Source: Lotus japonicus
Lineage: Eukaryota; Streptophyta; Magnoliopsida; Fabales; Fabaceae
DNA: 64,000 bases
Reading direction: 5' to 3'
NCBI RefSeq assembly: GCF_012489685.1
Contig: NC_080043.1
Coordinates: forward strand, 38,517,127 to 38,581,126
A model generated the notes under the pieces. That model made no database searches. It was not told where the DNA came from and saw only the letters and a program-made list of their open reading frames with translations. Made by a program: the position numbers and the translations under genes. Positions 33,523 to 45,274 of this stretch are shown here, piece by piece; the stretch's first letter is position 1; every line of letters begins with the position of its first letter.

Positions 33523-34733
33523 TGTAAGATCAAGTTTTGATCGAGTAGTACAACTCTATGTTTTGATGATTACAAGTTAACATTTTAGTATGAACAATTA
33601 TGGTACTCTAACGTGTTTTTCTGAGTGTGCTATTTATAGGCTCTGGCCTTAATATTACCTCACACAAATCAGAAGCACTGTGCTTAAAGAGTGACCCAAG
33701 CAACGCTTTCGCAATCTCTATGTTCAATCTGAACAGTAGAAAAGCTTCAGAAGTTCTGAAGTTAATCAAGCTCTGATGCGGACTCAACTCACTTGCAGTT
33801 CTGAAGATCCAGACGTTCTGAAAATCCAGACACCCTGAAGGTTTAGATGTTCTGATGGTGTAGAAGACTCTGAAGATCCAGAAGCTGAAAAGTGGAGACT
33901 CTGAAGTCCAGAAGCAAAATGGCTCTGAAGACCGAGTAATTCCCTCTGAGTTCAGAATCAGAAGGTACAACGGTCAGAGGATCCATGCTTCCCTCTGACT
34001 CTGATCAACGAGCTTCACAAGTTCCAACACGAAGCTTTCCTCTAATCAGAAGTCTACTAGGTTAAAGTTCAAGTCACTATCCAAAGTACAAAAGCAAATG
34101 TACTATCCTGACGACCTAACCTAACATTCTCAGCCACAACAGAAGTTGGAAATTCCAGATCTGCCCCCCAACGATAGCATTCCCATGCAGCGTTCAAACC
34201 CTAATCGTTGGAGTATAAATAGAGGCTGAAGATTGAAAGATGCGGTTGGAAGAATCTCACACGCGCAATCTATATTCAAACTTTCTAAGCATTCTCTCAT
34301 ATTTGAATTCATTGTGTTTACTACAAGCTTTTTAGAAGCAATCTCTTTGTAAACAATCTTTCTTAAACAGTTGTTTAGTTTACCTTTAGGAGATCAAGGT
34401 TGATCGGATCCTAGAGAAGACTAAGAGAGTGAATCTTAGTGTGAGCTAAGTCAGTGTATTGTTAGTCACTTGTAGGTTTCAAGTGCAGTTGTAACAATTA
34501 CCTGATTAGTGGATTGCCTTCATTCTAAGAAGGAAGAAATCACCTTAACGGGTGGACTGAACTAGCTTGAGTGATTCATCAAGTGAACCAGGATAAAATC
34601 CTTGTGTGCTTTTCTATCTCTTATCTTAAGCACTTTATTTGTTCTCGAAAGATTTGCTAAAATCTTTAAGGTGGAAGTTTTATTCTGAAAACGTTATTCA
34701 AACCCCCCCTTTCTACCGTTTTTCATACCTTCA
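33523..34733 (+). repeat. E4 5' LTR (1211 bp)
   Basis: TGTAAG...CCTTCA; TATA box TATAAATAG near 34213. Pairs with 49444-50654. Confidence 0.94.
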
Positions 34734-34735
34734 AT

Positions 34736-34747
34736 TGGTATCAGAGC
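34736..34747 (+). other. E4 primer-binding site (tRNA-iMet)
   Basis: TGGTATCAGAGC two bases after the LTR. Confidence 0.93.
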
Positions 34748-34806
34748 ACAAGTTCTGATTACCACACCTAACAATGTTCAGTGATCCGGGCCGGTGTGAA
34801 AAACAA

Positions 34807-36716
34807 ATGGCTACCACCAGTGAGATGCAAAAAGATGGTTACAATGCAAAGCCTCCCATGTTCGATGGTCAAAGATTCGAATATTTGAAAGACAGAATAG
34901 AAAGTTTCTTTCTGGGCTTCGATGCAGATCTCTGGGATATCATTGTGGATGGCTATGAGCGTCCAGTTGATGCAGATGGCAAGAAGATTTTCAGATCAGA
35001 GATGACTGCTGAGCAAAAGAAGCTCTACTCACAGCACCACAAAGCTAGAGCTATTCTTCTTAGTGCTATTTCCTATGAAGAGTACCAGAATATTACAGAT
35101 CGTGAGTTTGCCAAGGGCATCTTTGAATCTTTGAAGATGTCTCATGAAGGAAACAAGAAAGTGAAAGAATCAAAGGCGCTATCTTTGATCCAGAAGTATG
35201 AATCCTTCATCATGGAGCCAAATGAGTCCATTGAGGATATGTTTTCCAGATTTCAGTTGCTGGTAGCTGGAATAAGACCTCTCAACAAAAGCTACACTAC
35301 AAAAGATCTTGTCATAAGGGTCATCAGAAGTCTTCCTGAAAGTTGGATGCCTTTAGTGACCTCAATAGAGCTTACAAGAGATGTTGAGCGTATGAGTTTA
35401 GAAGAACTCATCAGCATACTGAAATGTCATGAGCTGAAGCGCTCAGAGATGCAAGATCTGAGGAAGAAATCTATATCCTTGAAATCCAAATCTGAGAAGG
35501 CTAAATCTGAAAAGTCAAAAGCTCTTCAAGCTGAAGCAGAAGAATCTGAAGAAGCATTAGAAGATTCTGATGAAGATGAGCTGACTCTGATCTCAAAAAG
35601 GCTCAACCGTATCTGGAAGCACAGGCAGAGCAAGTACAGAGGCTTTGGAAAGGCCAAAGGAAAGTCTGAATATTCATCAGGCAGAAGAATTCCTCAATCA
35701 AGGAAGTCACATGTTTCGAGTGCAAAGAATCAGGGCACTACAAGAGTGACTGTCCAAAACTGAAAAAGGACAAGAAGCCAAAGAAGCACTTCAAAACAAA
35801 GAAAAGTCTGATGGTGACTTTTGACGAATCAGAGTCAGAGGACGTTGACTCTGATGGTGAAGTTCAAGGGCTCATGGCTATTGTCAAAAACAAAGAAGCA
35901 GAGTCAAAGGATGCAACTGACTCTGACTCAGCATCAGAAGAAGATCCTAGCTCAGACGATGAAAATGAGGTATTCGCTTCTTTCTCAACCTCTGAACTAA
36001 AACATGCTTTGTCTGATATTATGGATAAGTATAACTCCTTACTGACTAAGCATAAAAAGTTGAAAAAGGATTTATCTGCTGCTTCAAAGACTCCTTCTGA
36101 ACATGAGAAAATTATTTCCGAGTTGAAAAATGATAATCATGCTTTAGTGAATTCTAACTCTGTGCTTAAGAACCAAATTGCTAAGTTAGAAGAAGTAATT
36201 GCTTGTGATGCCTCTGATAGTAAGCATGAATCTAAATATGAAAAATCCTTTCAAAGATTCTTGGCTAAAAGCGTAGACAGAAGCTTAATGGCTTCAATGA
36301 TCTATGGCGTAAGCAGAAATGGAATGCATGGCATTGGCTATTCTAAACCTAATAGAAATGAGCCTCCTATGCCTAAGGCTAAATCCTTATATGAATGCTT
36401 TCTTCCCTCTGGTACTATATTGCCTGAACCTTTACCTGTTAAAGTTGCTAACCTCCCTCTCAAAAAGGGAACTTTCTCCATGTCTAAATATCATGCTAAA
36501 ATTCCTTTACATTATCATGTTGAGAAGCCCAAGGTGATCAGAACCTTTGGGGTAACTAACAAGAGAGGACCCAGAAAGTGGGTACCTAAGGATAAGATTA
36601 TCTATGTTGCAGATATCCTTGATAGCTCCACTGAAACACCAATCATGGTATTTGGACAGTGGATGCTCGCGTCACTTGACGGGAGAAAGGCGTATGTTTC
36701 AAGAGCTAAAACTTAA
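34807..36716 (+). pseudogene. E4 gag with one frameshift
   Basis: Start taken at MATTSEMQKDG (34807); an ATG 33 bases upstream is in the leader. The capsid-like domain is open to about 35685. A net one-base loss there moves the zinc knuckle ([18 protein letters not shown], from 35712) and the acidic and coiled-coil parts into another frame, which is open to TAA at 36714-36716. The final 110 bases overlap pol. Confidence 0.92.
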
Positions 36717-37377
36717 GCCTGGAGGCGAAGTTGGCTTTGGTGGCAACAAGAAGGGTAAAATTGTTGGTACTGGTACTATTTGTGTAGATAGTAGTCCATG
36801 CATTGACAATGTTTTATTGGTAGACGGCTTAACTCATAACTTATTGTCTATAAGTCAATTAGCTGACAAGGGTTATGATGTTATTTTCAATCAAAAGTCC
36901 TGCCGGGCTGTAAGTCAGATCGATGACTCTGTTCTGTTTAACAGCAAGAGGCAGAACAACATTTATAAGATTAGATTATCTGAGTTGGAAGCTCAGAATA
37001 TGAAGTGCCTTCTTTCTGTTAATGAGGAGCAATGGGTATGGCATAGACGATTAGGGCATGCCAGTATGAGAAAGATTTCTCAGCTAAGTAAGCTCAACCT
37101 TGTCAGGGGCTTACCCACTCTAAAGTTCTCTTCAGACGCTCTTTGTGAAGCATGTCAGAAAGGCAAATTTACAAAAGTCCCTTTCAAGACAAAGAATGTT
37201 GTCTCAACCTCAAGGCCGTTGGAACTTCTGCATATCGACCTGTTTGGACTAGTGAAAACTGATTCTATAGGTGGCAAGAGATATGGGATGGTCATTGTTG
37301 ATGACTATAACCGCTGGACATGGGTAAAATTTCTAACCCGCAAGGATGAGTCTCATGTTGTGTTCTCTACCTTCATA
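36604..37377 (+). pseudogene. E4 pol, part 1 (protease to integrase N-terminal half)
   Basis: Open from MLQISL with the protease site [11 protein letters not shown], the integrase zinc motif (HRRLGH...CEAC) and the first catalytic aspartate (HIDLFG). It is stopped by the solo LTR that begins at 37383 after the GCCCA target site. Confidence 0.92.
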
Positions 37378-37382
37378 GCCCA

Positions 37383-40147
37383 TGTAACGCCCCGATTTCT
37401 CGAGTGTTACACAGTAACTAATTAACCAATTTTCATAAAGAGTTTTCGTCGATTCACTTATTAATCTTGAATTAATGATAAAAGTTCAATTTTACAAAAT
37501 TCTCGAAACTTAACCATTTCAAACTTGCGGAAATAAACATCAACCTAAACCTCAAACTTTATTAATCATTGAAAAGAGTATGAAATAAATATCCGGAAGA
37601 AAACTTCAAAGTAAATTACATCAAGTTAAACTATCTCAACTAAAATAAAGTAATGGTTCAATACTTCCAAAACTCGGTACTCTCAACCCAAAAGAAAAAT
37701 GGATGTCTCACAACCCAACCATATCCTTGGCCCCTTCCTCTTTATCTTCTTCCTCTTCATCAGAAGTGTAGTCGTCATCAGAAGTGTAGTCGTCATCTGT
37801 AGTGGCTCGTCATGTAGCATCAACTCCCAAGAATGAGTCGTCGCCATTTTCTTCACGACCATCTACCCCCCCCCAAATAAACACATAGCAAACAAGCAGG
37901 GTCAGGTCCAACAAAAAGAATGATAATGACAAAATCAACAACAACATATATAATATAAGTACATTATATGTCTTTTATGGGAAAGAGTCAGTTACTAACG
38001 GAATCTCACTTCACACAACCCACCAAAACTTCCATGGCCATCTTCATGCTTCCGCAGAGGCACGGTTATCACGGTGACCGCAGTCAACCAAATCACGTGG
38101 AGCCGCAATGATCCACAAAAGTTCACGGTGACCGCAGTCAACCAAATCACGTGAAGCCACACCGGACCACAAGGTTCACGGGAGACCGCAGTCAACCCAA
38201 ATAACTCCCTCGCGTGCAAGGTACCATTGTTCTCATGGACCATAGTCTACCTGACCTATGTCCAAATTATTCACATTTACTTGCAAGCGAATTTATTACA
38301 CTTTTCTCTTTGTTAAGTCTCTAAAGTCAATCCTAGAGTCTTATCATACTCTTTATACAACAACCTTCACAACACAACATTCACGGGTTACAAGGGAATT
38401 ACGGCTAGGTGAGCGACCCTTGAACCATTAACTGAGAAAATAAATATAATTCACGTAAAGGAACGCAAGAACATTCACTCATGCATAATATATCATCGCA
38501 ACTTCAACATATTGACAGCAGAAGCAACTTTCACAAAAATAGAGCCACAGAATGCATCTTTCAACCAAAAATCACGTATGATACCTTTCTAGAAAGCTAT
38601 TTTAAATATCTACAACTCTCTAGTTACACACTTGTTCATTTGATTCCCAGAATTAGGTGATATTAGGCCTTAAAGCTAACTGTCCGGAACAGGAAAAACA
38701 GCAGGTGTGACAGTTACTAAACACGACCCCCAGATCACATTACTAAACCAAAAATTATGACTTTTATATGTCTGGAAAGATATTTCGAAAATCTACAACT
38801 TTCATTTTAATCACTTTTTCATTTGATAACCATAAACAGGTAAAAAGGGGCTCTGAAGTCCGCTGTCCAGTACAGGAAACTGGCAGCGAAACTCCCATGG
38901 CTCTATGGTTTTCAAAAATAATTTTCCTTCCTTCCCCTTTGATCATGGCAATCTTGGTACAGCCCCAACAACCCAAATATCCACTCAAAATTTCAGAACC
39001 AAACATTTAGCAAGGATCATGCTATAACAAGTGCAAAATAGCACAAAACTTAACAAATACCATGGCAACTCACATAAAATCATAGATTCAGATCATAAAC
39101 AACGTTTGAGGATCATATTCATGGCTATTCAAGAGAAAAATTCCAGCAAGCAAGCATGTACAGGAAATCATGCAAAAACAGTCCAAAACTCAAGTTGTTT
39201 CTCATGGCAATTCATGGCATATTCCCTAAAGAACCTACCCATTCCTAGAACCAGCCCTTACCTTGGGTTAATGGCCTGAAAAGAAAGAAAAGATGAAGAT
39301 TCAAGATCAAAAGGCTTGCTGTCCACGTCCTTCTTCTCCCCCTCTTCGTGGTTCCCTTTCCTCTCGCAGCTCCTCCTTCACGCGCAAGGTGTTATGGGTG
39401 GTGATGGTGGCCGGCGGTGGCTTGGATGGTGGTGGTTCTTGGAGCAAGATGAAGGAGATGAGGGTGTGTTTACGTGATTAGCTTCTGTTTTTCTGAAGTA
39501 TGAAAGAAAGAAAGAGAAATTGATTTTTCTCTCCCCTTTTACTTACAAAACTGGCGGTCAAGGGAAAATAGTGGGCTAGGGTTGTGGTTTTTGGGTTTAA
39601 TGCTGATTTAAGTCAGAGGGGACAGGGTTTAATTGGTACTAATCACTCTTTACTTCAGAAAAAAAGTCAGAATCTTCCTCCCTTTTCCCTTTGCAAGGCT
39701 GCGGCATCACCACTAATGGGCTAGGATTTTCATAGCCCTAGCTCCTTCCTTCTCATCCAAGTCACTTGGCCCACTTAGCCTCTTCTTAATCTCCTGATCA
39801 TGATCTCATAAGTTCACTAACCAACCCAAATAACGCATTAACCAAGGCTTAAGCCCAAAGTTTTAAGTTGGAGCTCGTAAGGTCTGGGCAGCTGGACCTT
39901 TGCTCACTAAAACGGGGATATCTGAAGCTACAGATATCGGATCGACGCGAAACCACTTGGAGAATTTTCTAGACTTGAAGGGCTACAACTCTCATGAAGG
40001 AAGTTTTCCCAAATGAAGTCTTTAAGACTCTCTAAAAATTCACACAAGTTGACAGTTCTAATCTGCCAGTTATCAAACATAGCCAAAAACTTCAATTTTA
40101 TTCAAACTTCCATAAAATTTGTTCCAAGTTGAACTTAGGGCCTTACA
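37383..40147 (-). repeat. Solo LTR of the G1 family in E4 pol (2765 bp)
   Basis: Plus-strand ends TGTAACGCCCC...GGGCCTTACA are flanked by a perfect GCCCA duplication (37378-37382, 40148-40152). It aligns along its length with the three pieces of the G1 LTR, so it belongs to the same gypsy-type family. Orientation is inferred from G1, where the TAATGCCCC end abuts the primer site. ORFs inside (for example 37995-38243) look like chance. Confidence 0.9.
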
Positions 40148-40152
40148 GCCCA

Positions 40153-40183
40153 AGTGCAAAACGAGAAGGCTTGTAGGATTGTG
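40153..40183 (+). pseudogene. E4 integrase scrap between two solo LTRs
   Basis: The bases from the GCCCA repeat to the CGTGT repeat match the [11 protein letters not shown] part of E3 integrase. They prove that the two LTRs are separate insertions into one pol gene. Confidence 0.88.
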
Positions 40184-40188
40184 CGTGT

Positions 40189-42549
40189 TGTAACACCCCA
40201 CTTTTCGTTATTTTGTTATTTATTATTTTATCTTAATTATTATTATGCTATATGGTATTTTGATAATTTATGCGATTTAATTAGATGATTATGTGATTAT
40301 GTGATTTAATTAGATGATAAGGTCATTAAGTGATTTTATTAGATAATTAAATTATTATGTGATATAGATAAATAAGGGTTTTAGGTTTTATAGTGAGTAG
40401 TTGGAAGTGGGGCCCATTGTAAGATTATTTAAGGGTTATGAGAGAATTAAAAAGAGATAAATCAGAAAATTAGGATTAGAGAAGCAGCAGAACAGAGAAA
40501 CACGTGAGAGGTGAAGGAGAGGAGAAAAGGTGGAGAAAACCTAGAATTTGATCGTCAAAAAGAAAAGGGTCTAGGAGGCTTTGTACCGGTGTCATAGAAG
40601 GTAAGGGTTTGAATTTACCTTGTATAATTGTAGAATAACAGAGGTTGAGTTTAACATGAAGGAACCCCCATCTTCTTTGAAAATTCAGAACTAAGAGACT
40701 GTGTTGAGTGTTAACATGTGGTGAGCAAAATTGATTTTGAGCGAAATTGAGGTTCCGGGGAAAATTGGGTTCTGTTCTGTTTTGCCCGCAGATACCCTAA
40801 CAGTCTGTGTTGTAGAGAGCATAACTCTCTCTACAGAATTTCAAATTGAGTGAAACCAATTTTGTATGAAAGCTAACTCATAGGGATATGTTGGGTAATA
40901 TTTTCATAATTTTTCGATTTCTGGTTCAATACCAGAATCATCTGCAAGTTCATTCTGTTTCTGCCCGCAGACAACCTAGCATCTTGTGTTGTAGAGAGCA
41001 TAACTCTCTCTAAAGAATTCCGAATTGAGTGAAACTAATTTTGTATGAAAGCTAACTCATAGGGTTATATTGGGTAATATTTTCATAATTTTTGGATTTC
41101 TGGTTCAATACCAGAATTATCTGCAAGTTCACTCTGTTTTGCTCGCAGACACCCTAACAACCTGTGCTGTAGAGTGCATAACTCTCTCTACAGAATTCCA
41201 AATTGGGTGAAACCAATTTTATATGAAAGCTAACGTATAAGGCCATGTTTTTTCATAATTTTTGGAGTGCTCGTTTAGTACCAGAATTATCTGCAAGTTT
41301 GCTATGTTTCTGCTTATTCCTGTGATTGATTCTGGAACTGGTTCTAGTAATTGATATGAGACATTTGATGATTTTGTGTTGCTATTTTGTCAGTGGAATA
41401 GTGAATGAGTTGATAATTATATTGAAGTGTTATTTTGTGCAATTTTGGTGTGATTTCCGTTATGGAATTTGGTGAGAAAATATGTTATATATTTGGGGCT
41501 GGAGTGGTCTCAAATTGCATGTTTTAATTTATGAGTTTTTGCACGAAATACACTTCATTTAGTCAAGAGGCAACGTGTCGGTTTTCATCGGAAAACTGAG
41601 GTTTGTCCCAGAACTGGCGTGGTTCTGGAAGTCTGGAGTGGACTTCATTGGTGGTTAACTGTCTGGAGTGGACGCGGTGATACCGCTAAGGTTAACAATT
41701 GGTACCACATGCATACATTAGAGTCTCACACACTAAGTTTCACGTTTTCAGTGGTTTTATGTGTTTGGTGAATTGTTGGTGAATTGTTTTGCTGTTGTGG
41801 TAAAGTCGAATTATTATTTTTCTTAAAGCTTATAATTTTCCGAAACATTAATAAGAACTGTGAAACTGTCTTGAGAGAAAATATTATAATCACTCAGATT
41901 TTAAAGAAAAGGTAAAGAGTTTATAGAGTAGAATCTGAATTGTTTACTTGCTCTTTGTTATGCTATATTTTATACAATGTAAGTTCTTACCCTTCTGTTG
42001 GAATGATGTTCTATGCGACATCGCTCAGGTACTGGAGATAGAGATGTGGCTCATGAGGAGTAGCTTCGGAGAGTCTTAGTTTATGTTATTATTATTATCA
42101 TTATTATAATAAAATAAGTGTCTTGCTCTGTAATGTAACACTGGGTAGATATTTTACGTTACTTTTACATTTTTGTTGAGAGGATTTTATAACCTCTCCT
42201 TATGGAAGTTTTTGAATGATTTTCTAAATTATGGCGATGTCGTACTGTTGATGGCCGAAGTGCTTATGAAATTCAGTTCTGAGTATGATGAATTTTATTT
42301 GAATATCATGGAAGATAAACCTATGTAAATAAGTGATCTCAAGCATCTTGGGATTATCTGGCTGGTTTAGAAATTTTATTGGCATAAATAATTCTTTCTT
42401 TGAAAAGCATATGGACTTATAAATTTTCAAACACAATCAGTGTTAATTTTAATGAGTTTTCATGAAGAAGTGTAATACTCCCTTAGATATGTTTCTAAAC
42501 TCTGATAAACGTTTTTAAATAAAACAATGGGAAAAAAGGGGGTGTTACA
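40189..42549. repeat. Solo LTR of a third family in E4 pol (2361 bp)
   Basis: Ends TGTAACACCCC...GGGGTGTTACA form a perfect 11-bp inverted repeat and are flanked by a perfect CGTGT duplication (40184-40188, 42550-42554). It has no coding region and no primer site, so I read it as a solo LTR of unknown superfamily; its orientation is uncertain because the ends are symmetrical. It contains three tandem copies of a 178-bp unit. Confidence 0.82.
40770..41310. repeat. Three tandem copies of a 178-bp unit in the solo LTR
   Basis: Landmark TAGAGAGCATAACTCTCTCTA occurs near 40812, 40991 and (as TAGAGTGCATAA) 41169. Each unit also holds GTATGAAAGCTAAC and TACCAGAATNATCTGCAAG. The third copy is shorter near its end. 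Spacing is 178-179 bp. Confidence 0.88.
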
Positions 42550-42554
42550 CGTGT

Positions 42555-44844
42555 CAGAAGTGACCATGGTGGAGAGTTTGAGAATGACAAGTTTGAGAGT
42601 CTGTTTAAATCCTATGGAATTGCACATGATTTCTCTTGTCCCAGAACTCCTCAACAAAATGGGGTTGTTGAGAGGAAGAACAGAACACTTCAGGAGATGG
42701 CTAGAACCATGCTCCAAGAAACTGGCATGGCTAAGCACTTTTGGGCAGAGGCAGTAAACACAGCGTGTTACATTCAGAACAGAATCTCTGTGAGACCAAT
42801 TCTGAATAAGACTCCTTATGAATTGTGGAAGAATATAAAACCCAACATTTCTTATTTTCATCCTTTTGGTTGTGTTTGTTATGTTTTCAACACTAAGGAT
42901 AGATTGCATAAGTTTGATGCTAAGTCTTCTAAATGTCTATTACTTGGTTATTCTGATCGATCTAAAGGTTTCAGATTTTATAATACTGATGCTAAATCAA
43001 TTGAAGAATCTATTCATGTTAGATTTGATGATAAGCTTGACTCTGATCAGTCAAAGCTAGTTGAGAATTTTGCAGATTTAAGCATAAATGTTTCTGACAA
43101 AGATAAAGCTCCAGAGGAAGCTGAGCCAGAAGAAGAAGAACCAGAAGAAGAAGCTGGTCCCTCTGATTCACAATCTCAGAAGAAGAGCAGAATCACTGCG
43201 GCTCATCCTAAGGAATTGATTCTGGGCAACAAAGATGAACCAGTCAGAACCAGGTCAGCCTTCAGACCCTCTTAAGAGACCTTGCTCAGTCTGAAAGGAT
43301 TAGTGTCCTTAATTGAACCCAAGTCAATTGATGAAACTCTTCAGGATAAGGACTGGATTCTGGCTATGGAAGAAGAACTTAATTAATTTTCCAAGAATGA
43401 TGTTTGAAGCTTAGTGAAGAAACCTCAAAGTGTTCATGTTATTGGAACCAAATGGGTGTTCAGAAACAAGCTAAATGAGAAAGGAGATGTAGTCAGAAAC
43501 AAGGCAAGACTAGTTGCTCAAGGCTACAATCAGCAGGAAGGAATAGATTATACTGAAACATTTGCTCCAGTAGCAAGACTAGAAGCAATCAGACTGCTGA
43601 TCTCTTTCTCAGTGAATCACAACATAATTCTTCATCAGATGGATGTTAAGAGTGCCTTCCTAAATGGTTATATTTCAGAGGAAGTCTATGTCCATCAACC
43701 CCCAGGTTTTGAAGATGAGAAGAACCCTGACCATGTCTTCAAATTGAAGAAATCTCTCTATGGTCTGAAGCAAGCTCCCAGAGCATGGTATGAGAGACTC
43801 AGCTCATTCCTTCAGGAGAATGAGTTTGTAAGGGGTAAAGTAGATACAACTCTCTTTTGCAAAACTTACAAAGATGATATCTTAATTGTGTAAATTTATG
43901 TTGATGATATTATATTTGGTTCTGCTAATCAATCTCTATGCAAAAAAATTTCTGAGATGATGTAGGCGGAATTTGAAATGAGTATGATGGGGGAACTCAA
44001 GTACTTTCTGGGTATACAAGTTAATCAAACACCAGAAGGAACGTACATCCGTCAGAGCAAGTACACTAAAGAACTTCTTCAGAAGTTCAACATGACAGAA
44101 TCAACAATCGCTAAGACTCCAATGCATCCTACATGCATTCTGGAGAAAGAAGATGCAAGTGGTAAAGTTTGTCAGAAGCTCTATCGTGGTATGATAGGAT
44201 CACTTCTATACTTAACTGCATCTAGGCCAGATATTCTGTTTAGTGTTCATTTATGTGCTCGTTTCCAATCAGATCCTAGGGAAACCCACTTAACTGCTGT
44301 TAAGAGGATCCTGAGATATCTGAAAGGCACCACTAACCTTGGCTTGATGTATAAGAAAACATCAGAGTATAAACTTTCAAGTTATTGTGATGCTGATTAT
44401 GCTGGAGATAGAACAGAGAGAAAAAGCACTTCTGGAAATTGTGAATTTCTGGGAAGCAACTTAGTCTCATGGGCAAGCAAGAGGCAATCAACCATTGCAC
44501 TATCTACTGCAGAGGCAGAATATATCTCAGCAGCAATTAGCAGCACTCAGGTGCTCTGGATGAAACATCAGCTTGAGAATTATCAAATCCTTGAGAGCAA
44601 TATCCCAATCTATTGTGATAATACTGCTGCAATCTCATTGAGTAAGAATCCTATCTTACACTCAAGGGCGAAACACATTGAGGTAAAGTATCACTTTATT
44701 AGAGATTATGTTCAGAAGGGCGTACTTCTTCTGAAGTTTGTTGATACTGACCATCAATGGGCAGATATCTTTACAAAGCCCTTAGTAGAGGATAGATTTA
44801 ATTTTATTCTGAAAAATATGAATATGGACTTTTGTCCAGCATGA
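42555..44844 (+). pseudogene. E4 pol, part 2 (integrase C-terminal half, RT, RNase H)
   Basis: Resumes at [13 protein letters not shown] and runs through NGVVERKN, reverse transcriptase ([14 protein letters not shown]) and RNase H (CDADYAGD) to TGA at 44842-44844. In-frame stops are at about 43273 (TAA), 43384 (TAA), 43406 (TGA), 43891 (TAA) and 43964 (TAG). At four of the five the E2/E3 codon is CAA, CAG or TGG, so one C-to-T or G-to-A change explains it. Confidence 0.92.
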
Positions 44845-45274
44845 AGATGGATCAGAACCTCTGACTATGATGCTTCTTTATCAGAAGATGTCTAGTTCAG
44901 AAGGTAACTCCATCAGAGGATAAGTACCCATTGGTACTGACTCTGAAGCTGAGACAGTAAACGTGTGTCAGTAATTATGATACATCGTTCCTTGTGCCCG
45001 TGCTGACAGTCTGTCGTAATGAGTGTTGATGTGCTTCTCTCCATCGTGTGATATGTGTATTAACTGTTGCTATGATGTCTTTAATTTTTAACCGTTGATT
45101 TTACTTTGCTTTTTGATCAACAACGGTTATTTTCAAAAACCCACTATACACACACGTTCTCCATCACTTACGGATTTACTCTCTCTCTCTTCGGTTTTCA
45201 AAATCCTTATTCCCCACGATCTCTCTCTCTATTCATCCTTTTCCTTTCTACCCAAACCTTCAACCGCTTCAAAG
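44845..45274 (+). promoter_or_regulatory. E4 spacer and leader of the envelope-like ORF
   Basis: No AG from 45024 to 45272, rich in CTCTCT, with the first AG directly before the start codon (AAAGATGG). Counterpart of 22071-22513 in E2. Confidence 0.55.
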
